NCBI GenBank assembly: GCA_963756605.1
Contig: CAVWOT010000014.1
Coordinates: forward strand, 124,001 to 188,000
Source: Bog-159 sp963756605
GTDB lineage: Bacteria > Acidobacteriota > Terriglobia > Bryobacterales > Bryobacteraceae
Reading direction: 5' to 3'
Length of the DNA stretch: 64,000 bases
Shown here: piece by piece, positions 15,675 through 26,500 of the stretch
Layout: each line of letters begins with the position of its first letter
How positions within the stretch are numbered: position 1 is the stretch's first letter
Notes under the pieces: model-generated
Database searches by the model: none
What the model was told of the DNA's origin: nothing
What the model saw: the letters and a program-made list of their open reading frames with translations, nothing else
Position numbers and translations under genes: made by a program

Positions 15675-18600
15675 ATGTCCAATTCGACAGTAGCGATGCT
15701 GCGATATTGCGCGGCTTTATTAGCACTGCTCGGCGGCGTTTACGCGCAGACCGGCCAAAAGCCCGATCTGACCACGCAGCCAACCTTGTACGTGGTCGGT
15801 TACGCCCACCTGGATACGGAGTGGCGCTGGGAATATCCCCAAGTCATCAACGAATATATTCGCAAGACCATGGAGGATAATTTCAAGCTCTTCGACAAAT
15901 ATCCGCACTATATCTTTAATTTCAGCGGCGCCAACCGCTACCGATTTATGAAGGAATATTTCCCGGCCGATTTCGCGAAGGTGAGGGCTTACGTCGATTC
16001 CGGCCGGTGGTTCCCGGCGGGCTCCTCCGTGGAAGAGGGCGACGTGAACGCACCCAGCGCCGAGGCCATCATCCGCCAGATCCTCTACGGCAACAACTGG
16101 TTTCGCAAGGAGCTCGGCAAGGCCAGCGCGGAGTACATGCTGCCCGACTGCTTTGGATTCCCCGCCTCCCTGCCGACTATCCTGGCGCACTCCGGTGTGC
16201 TGGGCTTTTCCACGCAGAAGTTGGTTTGGGGCTCGTCAGCGCCGGGCGGTGGTCCGGAATCGATCGAGAAGACCCCCGAAGGCACGCCGTTCGACGTGGG
16301 CATTTGGGTGGGACCGGATGGCGAGAGCGTGCTAGCCGGCTTGAACCCGGGCGACTATAGCGGCGGCATCGACACCGATCTCAGCCAACCGCTGCCTCCC
16401 GCGCCGCCCAACGTTGCACTTGCGGAAATTCGTAAGAAACTCCAGCCGCTGCGCGAGAAACTGCGACAACAGGAACAAAACTCGCAGCCGTTCGATCCGA
16501 AGGATATCCAGGAGTATACGGCCCTGCAGAATCAGGAGAGGGCGCTCTCCAAAGCGGACCAGGATCAGCGCCTGGAACGCTATCAGGGCGATTGGGCCGC
16601 GCGCGTCGCGCACAACGGAAAAGTCAGCGGCGTGTACACCGATTATCACTATTACGGCACCGGCGACATCGGCGGAACTCCGGATGAGGAATCCGTCAAA
16701 CGCCTGGAAGCCATCGTCACGAAAGGCACCGCCAGCCTGCCGCCGCCGGGCGGATTCTTCGATTCCGGCCGGCCGCATCCGGAGTGGCCGCAGGTAAAGG
16801 TGGGTGATGGCCCCGTCCACGTGATCTCCGCGGCCGCGGACCAGATGTTTCTCGATATCACACCTGCCGAAGCTGCTGGACTGCCGCGCTACACCGGCGA
16901 AATGGAGCTGACCAACCATTCGGCCGGCTCGCTGACCTCGCAGGCCTACCAGAAGCGTTGGATTCGCAAGGAAGAGTTGCTGGCCGATGCCGCCGAGAAG
17001 GCTTCCATCGCCGCCGAATGGCTGGGTGCGCGCCCGTATCCGCTGGCGCGGCTCAACGATGCCTGGACGCTGGTCATGGGCGGCCACTTCCATGACATCG
17101 CTGCCGGCACCGCCACTCCCAAGTCCTATGAGTTCGCCTGGAACGATGACATCATCGCCCTGAACCAGTTCGCCGGCGTGTTGAACGACGCTACCGAAGC
17201 CGTCGCTGCCGCGCTGAACACCGAAACCACGGGCGTGCCCGTGGTGGTCTTCAATCCGCTGAACATCGTGCGTGAGGATCTCGTCGAAGCGGACCTGACC
17301 TTCCCCGGTGGCGCGCCCACCGCGGTCCACGTGGTGGGTCCGGACGGCAAAGAGGTGCCGGCGCAAATCTCGAATGGCAAAGTACTCTTCCGGGCAAAAA
17401 TACCATCGGTCGGCCATGCCGTCTACGATGTGCAGCCTGGCGCGGCCACCGCGCAGATTCCATCGGCATTGCAAGTCTCGGAAAATTCGCTAGAAAATCC
17501 GTATTACCGCGTCAAGCTGAATGCCGATGGCGATGTGTCCTCCATTTTCGATAAATCCATCGGCCGTGAACTACTGGCCGCGCCCGCGCGCCTGGCCATC
17601 TCCTATGACAATCCGCAACAGTGGCCGGCCTGGAACATGGATTGGGACCAGGAGCAGGCCGCGCCAAAGGCGTACGTCGCAGGTCCGGCGCGTATCCGTG
17701 TGGTCGAAAGCGGACCGGTCCGCGTGGCCATCGAGGTCTCGCGCGAAGCCTCCGGCTCTAAGTTTGTTCAGACCATCAGTCTCTCAGCGGGCGACGCGGG
17801 CAAGCGCCTGGAATTCGCCAACGTAATCGACTGGAACACCAAACAGTCGAATCTGAAGGCGTCCTTCCCGCTGGCCGCTTCCAACCAGATGGCCACTTAC
17901 AACTGGGATATCGGAACCATCGAGCGGCCTACCGCCGAACCTAAGAAATTCGAAGTGCCGTCGCACCAGTGGATCGACCTGACGGATATGCGCGGCGAGT
18001 TCGGCGCAACCATCCTAACCGACTGTAAGAATGGATCGGACAAACCCAACGATCACACCATCCGCCTGACTCTCATCCGCACTCCCGGCACGCGCGGCGG
18101 TTATCACGACCAGGGCACCCAAGACCTGGGACACCATGAGTTCGTCTACGGCCTGGTAGGCCATGCCGCCGGCTGGCGCAACGCCGGGACCGACTGGCAG
18201 GCGCAGCGCCTGAACGCTCCGCTCATTGCTTTCCAGGCCTCCCGGCATGCTGGCGCAATGGGCCGGGAGTTTTCTCTTCTCGCCATCAACAACCCCCGCA
18301 TCCGCCTCCTCGCGCTGAAGAAGGCCGAGCAGGGTGACGAACTGATCGCGCGCTTCGTGGAACTGGATGGCCAACCACAGCCGGATGTCCGGGTCTCGTT
18401 CGCCGCGCCCATCACCGCCGCGCGCGAAGTGAACGGGCAGGAGCAGCCTGTCGGCCAAGCTACTGTGACCGGTGGCGCCCTGGTCACTTCGTTTACCGCC
18501 TATCAGCCGCGCACCTTCGCCATCAAGCTGACCGCGGCGCCGGCTCGCGTGGAGCAGGTGCGTTCCGCGCCAGTGACGATCCCCTCTGATCGCGCGGCGT

Positions 18601-19208
18601 CCGGCGGCTTCGATGGCAAAGGCAATGCCCTCCCGGCGGACATGCTGCCGTCGCATATCGCTTTCGGGGGCGTCAATTTCGAAGTCGCGCCCAATGCGGC
18701 CGTGGCAAAGGGACAAACCATCAATCTTCCCGCGGGCGGCTACAACCGCGTGTACGTGCTGGCCGCCTCGGCGGACGGCGACCAGACGGCCACCTTCCGG
18801 GTAGGCGATCGGAGCGTCGCCCTGAACGTCCAGGATTGGGGCGGCTTCATCGGACAATGGGACGACCGGCAGTGGGTCGCGAAGGACCGCGCGATCCCCG
18901 GCACGCCGCCGCGCACAGACCATGACGATTACGCAGAGATGACCGGCATTCGGCCTGGCTTCATCAAGCGCGCGGACCTGGCATGGTACTGCGATCATCG
19001 GCGCAACGCCGCCGGTGAAAACGTGCCCTACGCGTACTCCTACCTGTTCGCGTACCCCATCGAGCTGCCCGCCGGCACAAAAAGTATCACTCTGCCGGAC
19101 AACGATAAAATCCGCATTTTGGCCATATCGGTGGCCGATGCGAACCCCCAAGTCACGCCCGCACAGCCCCTCTACGATGTGCTGCCCGTGAGTCAGGCGC
19201 CGCGTTAG
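15675..19208 (+). CDS. Secreted GH38 alpha-mannosidase-like glycoside hydrolase
   Basis: 1,177 residues. GGAGG lies 7 nt before the ATG and a signal peptide follows (YCAALLALLGGVYAQ). The GH38 catalytic core is recognisable by AHLDTEWRW (zinc ligands H45, D47), the nucleophile segment LPDCFGFPASLP (D158) and HFHDIAAGTATP, which carries later zinc-binding/active-site residues. Beta-sandwich domains typical of GH38 follow (NPYYRVKLNADGDVSSIFDK). The C-terminal about 220 residues (from PSDRAASGGFDG through GGYNRVYVLAASADGD) look like an appended carbohydrate-binding-like domain. Retaining exo-alpha-mannosidase activity is predicted; export suggests glycan or glycoprotein scavenging. The gene stands alone and may end at the hairpin at 19364-19384. 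Confidence 0.9.
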   Translation: MSNSTVAMLRYCAALLALLGGVYAQTGQKPDLTTQPTLYVVGYAHLDTEWRWEYPQVINEYIRKTMEDNFKLFDKYPHYIFNFSGANRYRFMKEYFPADFAKVRAYVDSGRWFPAGSSVEEGDVNAPSAEAIIRQILYGNNWFRKELGKASAEYMLPDCFGFPASLPTILAHSGVLGFSTQKLVWGSSAPGGGPESIEKTPEGTPFDVGIWVGPDGESVLAGLNPGDYSGGIDTDLSQPLPPAPPNVALAEIRKKLQPLREKLRQQEQNSQPFDPKDIQEYTALQNQERALSKADQDQRLERYQGDWAARVAHNGKVSGVYTDYHYYGTGDIGGTPDEESVKRLEAIVTKGTASLPPPGGFFDSGRPHPEWPQVKVGDGPVHVISAAADQMFLDITPAEAAGLPRYTGEMELTNHSAGSLTSQAYQKRWIRKEELLADAAEKASIAAEWLGARPYPLARLNDAWTLVMGGHFHDIAAGTATPKSYEFAWNDDIIALNQFAGVLNDATEAVAAALNTETTGVPVVVFNPLNIVREDLVEADLTFPGGAPTAVHVVGPDGKEVPAQISNGKVLFRAKIPSVGHAVYDVQPGAATAQIPSALQVSENSLENPYYRVKLNADGDVSSIFDKSIGRELLAAPARLAISYDNPQQWPAWNMDWDQEQAAPKAYVAGPARIRVVESGPVRVAIEVSREASGSKFVQTISLSAGDAGKRLEFANVIDWNTKQSNLKASFPLAASNQMATYNWDIGTIERPTAEPKKFEVPSHQWIDLTDMRGEFGATILTDCKNGSDKPNDHTIRLTLIRTPGTRGGYHDQGTQDLGHHEFVYGLVGHAAGWRNAGTDWQAQRLNAPLIAFQASRHAGAMGREFSLLAINNPRIRLLALKKAEQGDELIARFVELDGQPQPDVRVSFAAPITAAREVNGQEQPVGQATVTGGALVTSFTAYQPRTFAIKLTAAPARVEQVRSAPVTIPSDRAASGGFDGKGNALPADMLPSHIAFGGVNFEVAPNAAVAKGQTINLPAGGYNRVYVLAASADGDQTATFRVGDRSVALNVQDWGGFIGQWDDRQWVAKDRAIPGTPPRTDHDDYAEMTGIRPGFIKRADLAWYCDHRRNAAGENVPYAYSYLFAYPIELPAGTKSITLPDNDKIRILAISVADANPQVTPAQPLYDVLPVSQAPR

Positions 19209-19232
19209 AGCATTGGAGGGCGGGCATTAGCC

Positions 19233-19244
19233 AGGCTTTAGCCT
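19233..19244. repeat. Single short palindrome of the dispersed family (C)
   Basis: AGGCTTTAGCCT is a perfect palindrome with a TT centre. It sits in a GGAGGGCGGGC context 25 nt after the mannosidase stop codon. On its own it would be unremarkable, but its CT-NN-AG centre and neighbourhood match the other palindromes. Confidence 0.5.
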
Positions 19245-19363
19245 CTGTGCAGCGTGGTAATCGTCTGTGCGGAAACCGGCGCACCAATGGCCGTCCACAG
19301 CGCAATAACGAGGCATGCGCTCTTCGCGTTAGTAACTCCGGTAACGGCTGGCTTCATCGCACG

Positions 19364-19384
19364 GAGGGGCCCGCCCCTCTTTTT
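19364..19384 (+). terminator. Rho-independent terminator-like hairpin after the mannosidase
   Basis: GAGGGG (19364-19369) and CCCCTC (19374-19379) form a six-pair GC-rich stem with a CCCG loop, followed at once by TTTTT (19380-19384). It lies about 155 nt after the mannosidase stop. The remaining stretch between 19209 and 19721 has no supported gene. Confidence 0.65.
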
Positions 19385-19721
19385 CCTCACAACAATACAC
19401 TACATTACGGATTTCAGCTCATCGTTTCTTAGGATCTGGTACTAGCCTAGCCAAAGCGCCAGCTCCACACACGGATCGCTCTTTGAGGCGCAATGGCAGC
19501 ACATCAGACGAATGCAGGTCGAAGCCCGGTGCAGCGTGAACGACATCCCGTTAGACGAGGAGCGGCTCCGCCGGATCGGCGCCAAGGCTTGCGGTCCTTT
19601 ATGCCCATTGCATCTCGATTGAGATCCACATAGCTCACTGCCGATCTGTTGGCTCCCAAGCCCGCCGGCCGCGAAAACAGGCAGCTACAGTGCCAACGGC
19701 CGTCTGCCGATCACTAATAGA

Positions 19722-22091
19722 GTGAACGACTATTTGCGTGGCTGGCAAAGAGTGACCGCAGTTCCCAGCCGTCCGGCAAACGTCAGGGGGCAAATGGCTG
19801 TGCTTGTTGCTCTCTTGGCGGGAGCCTTCGTCGCACCTGGCCCCTTGCAGGCGGCCGGCCAGAAGGCACTCCGCACAGCGGCGGAGGTCCGGGCACTCAG
19901 CGTAGCCCAAGCCGGCCAGCGCCTGCCGGTAAAGCTGCGGGCGACGGTCACTTATTACGACCCGCGCGATCGCATCCTGTTCGTCCAGGATGAAACGGCG
20001 GGTATCTTTGTCGAAAACGACCGCGACCTGCCTATCGGCGTAGGATCCCGCGTCGAGGTGCAAGGAGTGACCAAGCCGGATTTCACTACGACCATTGCGG
20101 AAGCGATTGTCCGGGAAGTTGGAAAAGCGCCGCTGCCGAAACCCAGGAATGCCAGCTTCTACGCCATTGCGCGCGGGGCGGAGGATTGCAACCTGGTCTC
20201 CCTCACCGGAACTGTGCGGTCGGCGTCATTGTTCGCGGCCCCTGCCGGCAAGGTGATGTTCTTAAGCATTGCGATGCGCGAGGGGACCATCAACGCGCAT
20301 CTCCTGCGGTACGGCGATCTCCATCCAGAAGAACTCATCGATTCCACGATTCGAGTATCGGCGGTCGCGGGCGCGTACTTCAACGACAGGCTTCAGTTCA
20401 ACGGCCCGTTGCTGTGGATTTCGAGCGATCGGGAAGTGACCGTCATCAAGCCGCCGCTCCGCAATCCCTTTGATGTACCGTCCCTGCCGATCGATCGGCT
20501 GCTGAGGTATCGCGCGGAGAACGAAATGGAGGGCCGCATTCGCGTTACCGGAACCGTAACGCTCTTCGAGCCTGGCCGGCTGGTGATCCAGCACGGAGGA
20601 AACGCCCTGCTCTGCCACACCGTCGGGGAAGCCGGCGCGAAGGCGGGCGATTTTGTCGAGGCAGCCGGGTTTCCGGTGCCGGGAGAAAATACCCCGATGC
20701 TGGAGGATGCGCATTTCCGGGCGGTCCGCACGGGGTTCCTGGAATCGCCGGTCCACATCGACGGGGATCCGGCCCTGCTGGGAAAGCTAGGTTACGCGTT
20801 AGTCTCGGTGGACGCGCGGGTTCTCCAGACGAACGAGAGCCCACGCGAGCAGACGTTGGGCCTCTCGACCGGGTCGCATCTGTTCGAAGCCAGCTATACG
20901 AAATCCGGAAATGGGGCGCGGCTCGCGGCTGTGCCTGTCGGAAGCAAGGTACGGCTCACGGGCATTTGCGTATTACGGTCCGGCGGATTCTGGCTGGCGC
21001 CGGTGGCCTTCCGGCTTATCCTGCGAACGCCCGGAGACATCTCTGTAATCTCGTCGCCTTCCTGGTGGAGTGTTCGGCACCTCCTCTTCGTGCTCGCCGG
21101 AACGGCCGGGCTTCTGGTATGGATTTTCGGCTGGGTGTCTGTTCTGCGGAAGCGAAACGCCCTGCAGAGTGCGCAGATCCGCCGCGCAACGGTCTTACAG
21201 GATGACAGGAACCGGGTGCTGGAGCTGATGAACAGGTTCGAATCGCTCGACACAACCATGACTGCTCTTGACCAGCTCATCGAACACCAGTGGCCGGCGT
21301 CGGAGCACCGCATCGAACTCTTTTCAAACCGCGCGGATAGGAAATCGAACAAACCAATTGAAGCGGTGGCGTACCGCTGGCGGCGCCAAATCCGCGCGAC
21401 CGGCGACCGCTCTATCGGCTGGCTCGGGATCACGCCCGGAGCGTGCTCCCGAACAGACGATCCGGAACGTGGTTTAGATGTGGTGTGCAACCTGGTAACG
21501 CTGGCCGTCGCGCACTGGGAAATGTTCGAGCGGCTCACCTATCGTTCGCAGTACGACGGTCTTACGGGTTTGCCCAACCGCCATGTGCTGGAAGCCGGGT
21601 TGGAAAGCGCGATTACCAAAGCACGGGGCGACGGGACCATGATAGCCGTAATATTTGTCGACTTGGATGGGTTTAAACGAATCAACGACGAGTACGGCCA
21701 CAAGGTTGGCGATATCTGTCTGCAGCGGGTCGCCGTGAGCCTGCAGGCGGCTTTGCGCGGGGCCGATACGGTGGCGCGATGGGGCGGAGACGAGTTCATC
21801 GCCATTGCTCCCGGGCTACGCTCGCGGACGGAAGCGCAGCAAGTCGGAGAAAGATTGCTCACGGCGGTGCAGGCGACGGCCCTTCTGGATGCCCCGGGGC
21901 TGGTCGCCTCCGCCAGCATCGGGATCGCGGTCTTCCCCGAAGACGACGAGACGGCGGAGGGACTCACAAACAAGGCGGATTGCGCCATGTATGCGGCCAA
22001 GAACGGCGGCAAGGATCAGCTCCGCGACTACGAAGAGAGCGGGCACCGGGCAACGCGACGCGGAACCCCTTTAGCAACGTATAGCTCCTAA
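19722..22091 (+). CDS. Membrane-anchored diguanylate cyclase (GGDEF)
   Basis: 789 residues from a GTG; an ATG at 19794 (MAVLVALLAGAFVAPGPLQ) would start directly at the signal segment and is a serious alternative, since neither has a convincing ribosome-binding site. The export signal is followed by OB-fold-like beta repeats (RATVTYYDPRDRILFVQDE), a transmembrane helix (LLFVLAGTAGLLVWIFGWVSVL, about 455-478), a short linker coiled coil and a GGDEF domain at about 600-770: YDGLTGLPNRHVLE, FVDLDGFKRINDEYGHKVGD and the intact active-site motif WGGDEF. It should make c-di-GMP from GTP. No RXXD-type inhibitory site was recognised by eye. The periplasmic sensory part suggests ligand control. It is transcribed alone. 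Confidence 0.9.
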   Translation: MNDYLRGWQRVTAVPSRPANVRGQMAVLVALLAGAFVAPGPLQAAGQKALRTAAEVRALSVAQAGQRLPVKLRATVTYYDPRDRILFVQDETAGIFVENDRDLPIGVGSRVEVQGVTKPDFTTTIAEAIVREVGKAPLPKPRNASFYAIARGAEDCNLVSLTGTVRSASLFAAPAGKVMFLSIAMREGTINAHLLRYGDLHPEELIDSTIRVSAVAGAYFNDRLQFNGPLLWISSDREVTVIKPPLRNPFDVPSLPIDRLLRYRAENEMEGRIRVTGTVTLFEPGRLVIQHGGNALLCHTVGEAGAKAGDFVEAAGFPVPGENTPMLEDAHFRAVRTGFLESPVHIDGDPALLGKLGYALVSVDARVLQTNESPREQTLGLSTGSHLFEASYTKSGNGARLAAVPVGSKVRLTGICVLRSGGFWLAPVAFRLILRTPGDISVISSPSWWSVRHLLFVLAGTAGLLVWIFGWVSVLRKRNALQSAQIRRATVLQDDRNRVLELMNRFESLDTTMTALDQLIEHQWPASEHRIELFSNRADRKSNKPIEAVAYRWRRQIRATGDRSIGWLGITPGACSRTDDPERGLDVVCNLVTLAVAHWEMFERLTYRSQYDGLTGLPNRHVLEAGLESAITKARGDGTMIAVIFVDLDGFKRINDEYGHKVGDICLQRVAVSLQAALRGADTVARWGGDEFIAIAPGLRSRTEAQQVGERLLTAVQATALLDAPGLVASASIGIAVFPEDDETAEGLTNKADCAMYAAKNGGKDQLRDYEESGHRATRRGTPLATYSS

Positions 22092-22306
22092 GTAACAGCC
22101 CGCAAAACGGCGCGTGGGCAGTAAGGGGCTCCTTCCTTGGAATGCAGTTTGTGGGCCACCGTCTCAGGACCGACCAGCGCGAGGCTGGGTTGCGCCACGG
22201 AGCTGCGAGGTTTTCGTTTTCGTCTCATAGGAGGTTTTGTTTTTTGCTCTTGGCCGCGAATCTCTGCGGCGCCGCAGGCCCGACCAACAGGAGGCGGCCA
22301 TGCGGA

Positions 22307-23431
22307 TCATCGCGGCATGCTCCGGCATTTGGCCAATAGTTCCAGCTTGGCCTTTTGCATGTGCAGGGCCGCCTCGGTGTCGCTGCGCTGTTCGGACTGC
22401 CGCGCCAGTAGATCTACCGGAATGCCAGGCTTCAAATACTGCGCCCACTACTTTAGCGAATCAACTTCTCGTAAGGGGTGCGGTAGTCGTTGGCCCTGTA
22501 GTGGCGCTGGTGCTGTCCCCGCCGGTCGGTGACCACGGTGGCAAATCCGCATGGCCGATGATTGTTGATGATAGTTGATGATAGTTCAGGTACGGTTTGA
22601 AGTAAGCGGTGGAGGACTTCTGCCAGGCTGCGGCATGCGCGCACCCTATCGGACCGTAGCCGATATGCTTGCGCACCACCGCGCCATTCTTGCCTTCCAC
22701 CAGGGCGTTGTCGGTGGTCCGGTAGGCCCGCGATTTGGTGAAGTCCGCTAACAGCTTGTTCCGCATCTGGGCCACTCTGTGATTGAGGAAGTCCGATCCG
22801 TTGTCGCTCGTGAAAACCCCGCATGCCAAACGGAAACTCGCAGATGGTCTCTACGCAACCCACCACCTGCCATTGCGTCACCGTATCGACTGCGTTGATG
22901 TGGTACACCCCGGGCTGGCCATCCTGGTGACCTTGATGCACCGTGTCCACCCGCAGGTAACCGGGCTGCCCCTGTGGATCCGGCTTCCGCCGTTCGCCGG
23001 GACACCTGCCGCGCTTGGGTCAGGTGTACCCGCACACCGGCGTAGGTTTTCGACTGCCGGAGATTGTAAATGTGCCATGCTGAAATGGCGGCCAGATTCT
23101 CGAATTCCGGCTTGCCGAAAACGGTAAACTCCCGCTGCAAAATGCGCCGGACCCCTGGCCCCGATAGATTCTCGTGGGCAGCATCCACCGCCGCCGGCAG
23201 ACGGATGTCCGCGGCTGGGCCCGGCTGAGACCGGTTACTTTCACCAGAAACCGGCGCACAATACCTTTTTGTCCCTTGCTTAATTTCCGATACTGCTGAT
23301 TGTGCAGGGTGGCCTCCACCAAGCCATAGGTCTCCTCGCGCGTCTCCGTCGACAAGTGGTCCGGTTTCCCCCACGAACTCCTTCATTTCGGCCAAACTCA
23401 ATCGCTCTAAATTCTGCGTGGTGATGTTCAT
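22307..23431 (-). pseudogene. Frameshifted integrase-type transposase relic
   Basis: Pieces of one transposase can be followed through changing minus-strand frames: LERLSLAEMKEFVGET (from 23431), QQYRKLSKGQKGIVRRFL and KVTGLSRAQ (another frame), FENLAAISAWHIYNLRQSKTY, INAVDTVTQWQVVGCVETI, then SDNGSDFLNHRVAQM with NALVEGKNGAVVRKHIGYG, and finally YLKPGIPVDLLARQSEQRSD to a stop near 22307. The order and content match integrase-catalytic (rve) transposases with an N-terminal helix-turn-helix, and the SDNGSDF and E-containing VEGKNG segments carry two residues of the DDE triad. At least four frame changes make it inactive. No clear terminal inverted repeats were found. The stretch 22092-22306 holds no gene I can support. 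Confidence 0.75.
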
Positions 23432-23582
23432 CTACCCGCAGCGTGCACCGGCCGGCGGCCGCCTCGGCCGTCCGCGTTTTCAGGCTCATCTTGTATTGGA
23501 CACTCTAGGCCTTGCGCGTAAGAATGCCTGCGAGTACAATGTTCCAAACTCGCACCTAATGAGGAAAAAAACGGAGTAAACA

Positions 23583-23588
23583 GGGAGG
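23583..23588 (+). promoter_or_regulatory. Shine-Dalgarno site that sets the second receptor start
   Basis: GGGAGG lies directly against the first ATG (23589), which is too close to function, but six bases before the next in-frame ATG (23595). The latter is therefore the likely start. Confidence 0.75.
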
Positions 23589-23594
23589 ATGAGA

Positions 23595-26500
23595 ATGCAC
23601 CTGCGAATGAGGTTTGCAGTTTTCCTGGCGGTTTCGCTTGCCGCTACGGCCTCGCTTTACGGCCAGAACAGAGCTTCCATTACGGGAACGGTCCGGGATG
23701 TTACCGGCGCCGTGCTTCCCAGTGCGACCGTGACGGTTACCGATGTGGCTACCGGCGTCACTTTAAAGGCGACCACGAACGCACAGGGCGATTATCTGGT
23801 GGCCGGCCTGCCGGCGTCGACGTACACCCTGAAGATCACCGTCACGGGTTTCAAGACCTTTGAAGCCAGCGGCATTATTCTGCCGGTCGGCGAGAAGGCG
23901 CGCGTGGATGCCACCCTGGAGGTCGGACAAATCACCTCCGAGATCAGCGTGGCAGCCACCAACGTGGCGCAGGTGGAGACGCAGTCCTCGGAACTGTCCG
24001 GCGTGCTCACCGAAAAGGAGATCAGCCAGCTGGTGCTCAACGGCCGCAATTTCACCCAACTGATCACCCTGGTTCCGGGCGTCAGCAATCAGACCGGGCA
24101 GGATGAAGGCGTGGTCGGTGTGGCCGGGAACGTGTCCTACAGCGTCAATGGCGGCCGCGTCGAGTACAACAATTGGGAGGTCGATGGCGGCGACAACATG
24201 GATAACGGCAGTAACGACACGCTGAACGTCTACCCGAATGTGGATGCCATTGCCGAGGTCAAGGTCATGACCTCCAACTACGGCGCGCAGTATGGCAGAA
24301 ACGGATCGGCGACCATCGAGACGGTGACCAAATCGGGCACGAAGGACTTCCACGGCGACTTGTTCGAATTCCTCCGAAACGACGATTTCAATGCGCGGAA
24401 CTACTTCTCATACACGGCGCCGCTGGTCCCGGAGTACAAGAAAAATGACTTCGGCGGCACCATCGGCGGCCCGGTGTTTATACCGAATGTATACAACACC
24501 AGGAAGGAGAAGACGTTCTTTTTCTACTCCGAGGAATTCCGCCGGGAGATTGTGCCTGGCGGAATATTCACCCAACAGGTTCCATCCGCGCAGGAGCGCC
24601 TGGGTAACTTTTCCGATGTGTGCCCCGCTGCGAATGCCGCGGTGGACACGACCGATTTTCCGGATTGTCCAGTCAACCCGGCGAGCGGAATGTACTATCC
24701 GAATAACACCGTTCCCGTCGATCACAACGCCAAGGATCTGCTGGCGCTGCTGCCTCTTCCCAACCTGCCCAACAACTACTACAGCTCTGCGCCCGCGTTA
24801 CCCACGCACTGGCGGCAGGAACTATTCCGCATCGATCAGAACTTCACCGATAAGCTGCGTATGTTCGTCAGGTTCATCCACGATTCGTGGAGTCAGACCG
24901 AACCGACTCCCGAATGGGGAAACGGCGCGTCATTCCCCACCGTGCAAACCAACTTTGTCGGACCGGGTGTAAGTCTGGTGGCCAATCTTACTGCGAATGT
25001 TACTCCGACCTTGTTGAATGAGTTCACCTTCAGCTACACGACGGATCACATTTTTCTGAACGCTATTGGTCCGGTGGCGCGGCCGGCCGACATGGATATA
25101 GGCGGCCTGTACAACAACGGATTCGGCGGGCTGATGCCGGCGGTGGGTGTAGCGGGGGGTGTCAACTACGATACCGGCGGCTTCGCTCTCGATACCGGCT
25201 ATTTCCCCTGGAATAACGCGAATCCGACCTACACCTATAAGGATCAGTTGACCAAGATCATCGGCGGCCATAACCTGTACTTCGGCGCCTATGTGGTCGC
25301 CGCGGAAAAGAACGAGGAGAACAGCCCATATATTCAGGGAATTCTGGGTTTTGACAATACCGACACCGCTATCAGTACGGGCAACGCCTTCGCGGACATG
25401 CTCACCGGCCAGATTGCCAGCTACTATCAAGTGAACCTGAAGACCAAATATTACAACCGCTACAAGATCGTTGAACCGTATTTCCAGGACGATTGGCATG
25501 TTACCAAGAGACTCACGTTGAATCTCGGGCTGCGGCTGAGCATGTTTGGCACTTACCGGGAAAAGTACCATCAGGCCTATAACTTCGATCCGGCTGCGTA
25601 CCAGCTTTCGGCTGCGCCGCAGCTCGATGTTACGGGATCGGTCACCGGGCAATCCGGCGCAATTATTCCAGGCTCGGGTAATCCTTATGACGGACTGGTG
25701 CAATGCGGTGTGAACGGCGTCCCCGCGGGTTGTATGAAAGGCCACCTGTTCAATCCCGCGCCGCGCGTGGGTTTCGCCTTCGACCCGTTCGGCAACGGCA
25801 AGACCTCCATACGCGGCGGATATGGCATATTCTATGAGCACACCAATGGCAACGAGGGAAACACCGAGTCGCTCGAAGGAAGCGCGCCGTTGGTGCTGAG
25901 CTCCACGCAGTACAACATCTCCGGTTATACGAATATCGGGGGCGGCGGTGTAATCTTCCCCTTGGGTGTTACCGCGATTCCGACGCAGGCGATCTGGCCT
26001 TACGTGCAGCAATGGAATTTGAATGTGCAGCGCGAGATCATGAACGGAACGGTGATGAGCGTAGCGTACGTGGGCAGCAAAGGCTCGCACCTCTCCCTGC
26101 AGCGGGATATCAACCAGCTTTACCCGATCAGCCCGTCGCAGAATCCGTACCCGGCGGGGCAGGCCATGACGACTAATGACTGTAATAACGGCACGGTAAA
26201 TGGCGTGGCGCCCACCGGAGCCGCCTTGAACCAGTTCAACGTTGCCTGCGGCGGCGATCCGGATTTCTACCGTCCCTACCAGGGGTTCGACTCCATTTCG
26301 TCGCTCGAGCCGCAGGCCAATTCCATTTACAACGCAATGCAGGTCTCCCTGCATCGCCATGTGGGGCGGCTCAGTCTGGATGGGGCTTATTCGTGGAGTC
26401 ACTCGCTCGACGACTCGTCGGACCGGTACGATAACAACTTCGTGAATGCCTATAATCTGGGTTTGACGCGCGCCAGTTCGAATTTCGATCAGCGCCAGAT

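Noticed and set aside
16332..19151. Two antisense frames of about 380 codons over the mannosidase
   Set aside because: GH38 catalytic motifs are on the sense strand; antisense frames lack any motif.
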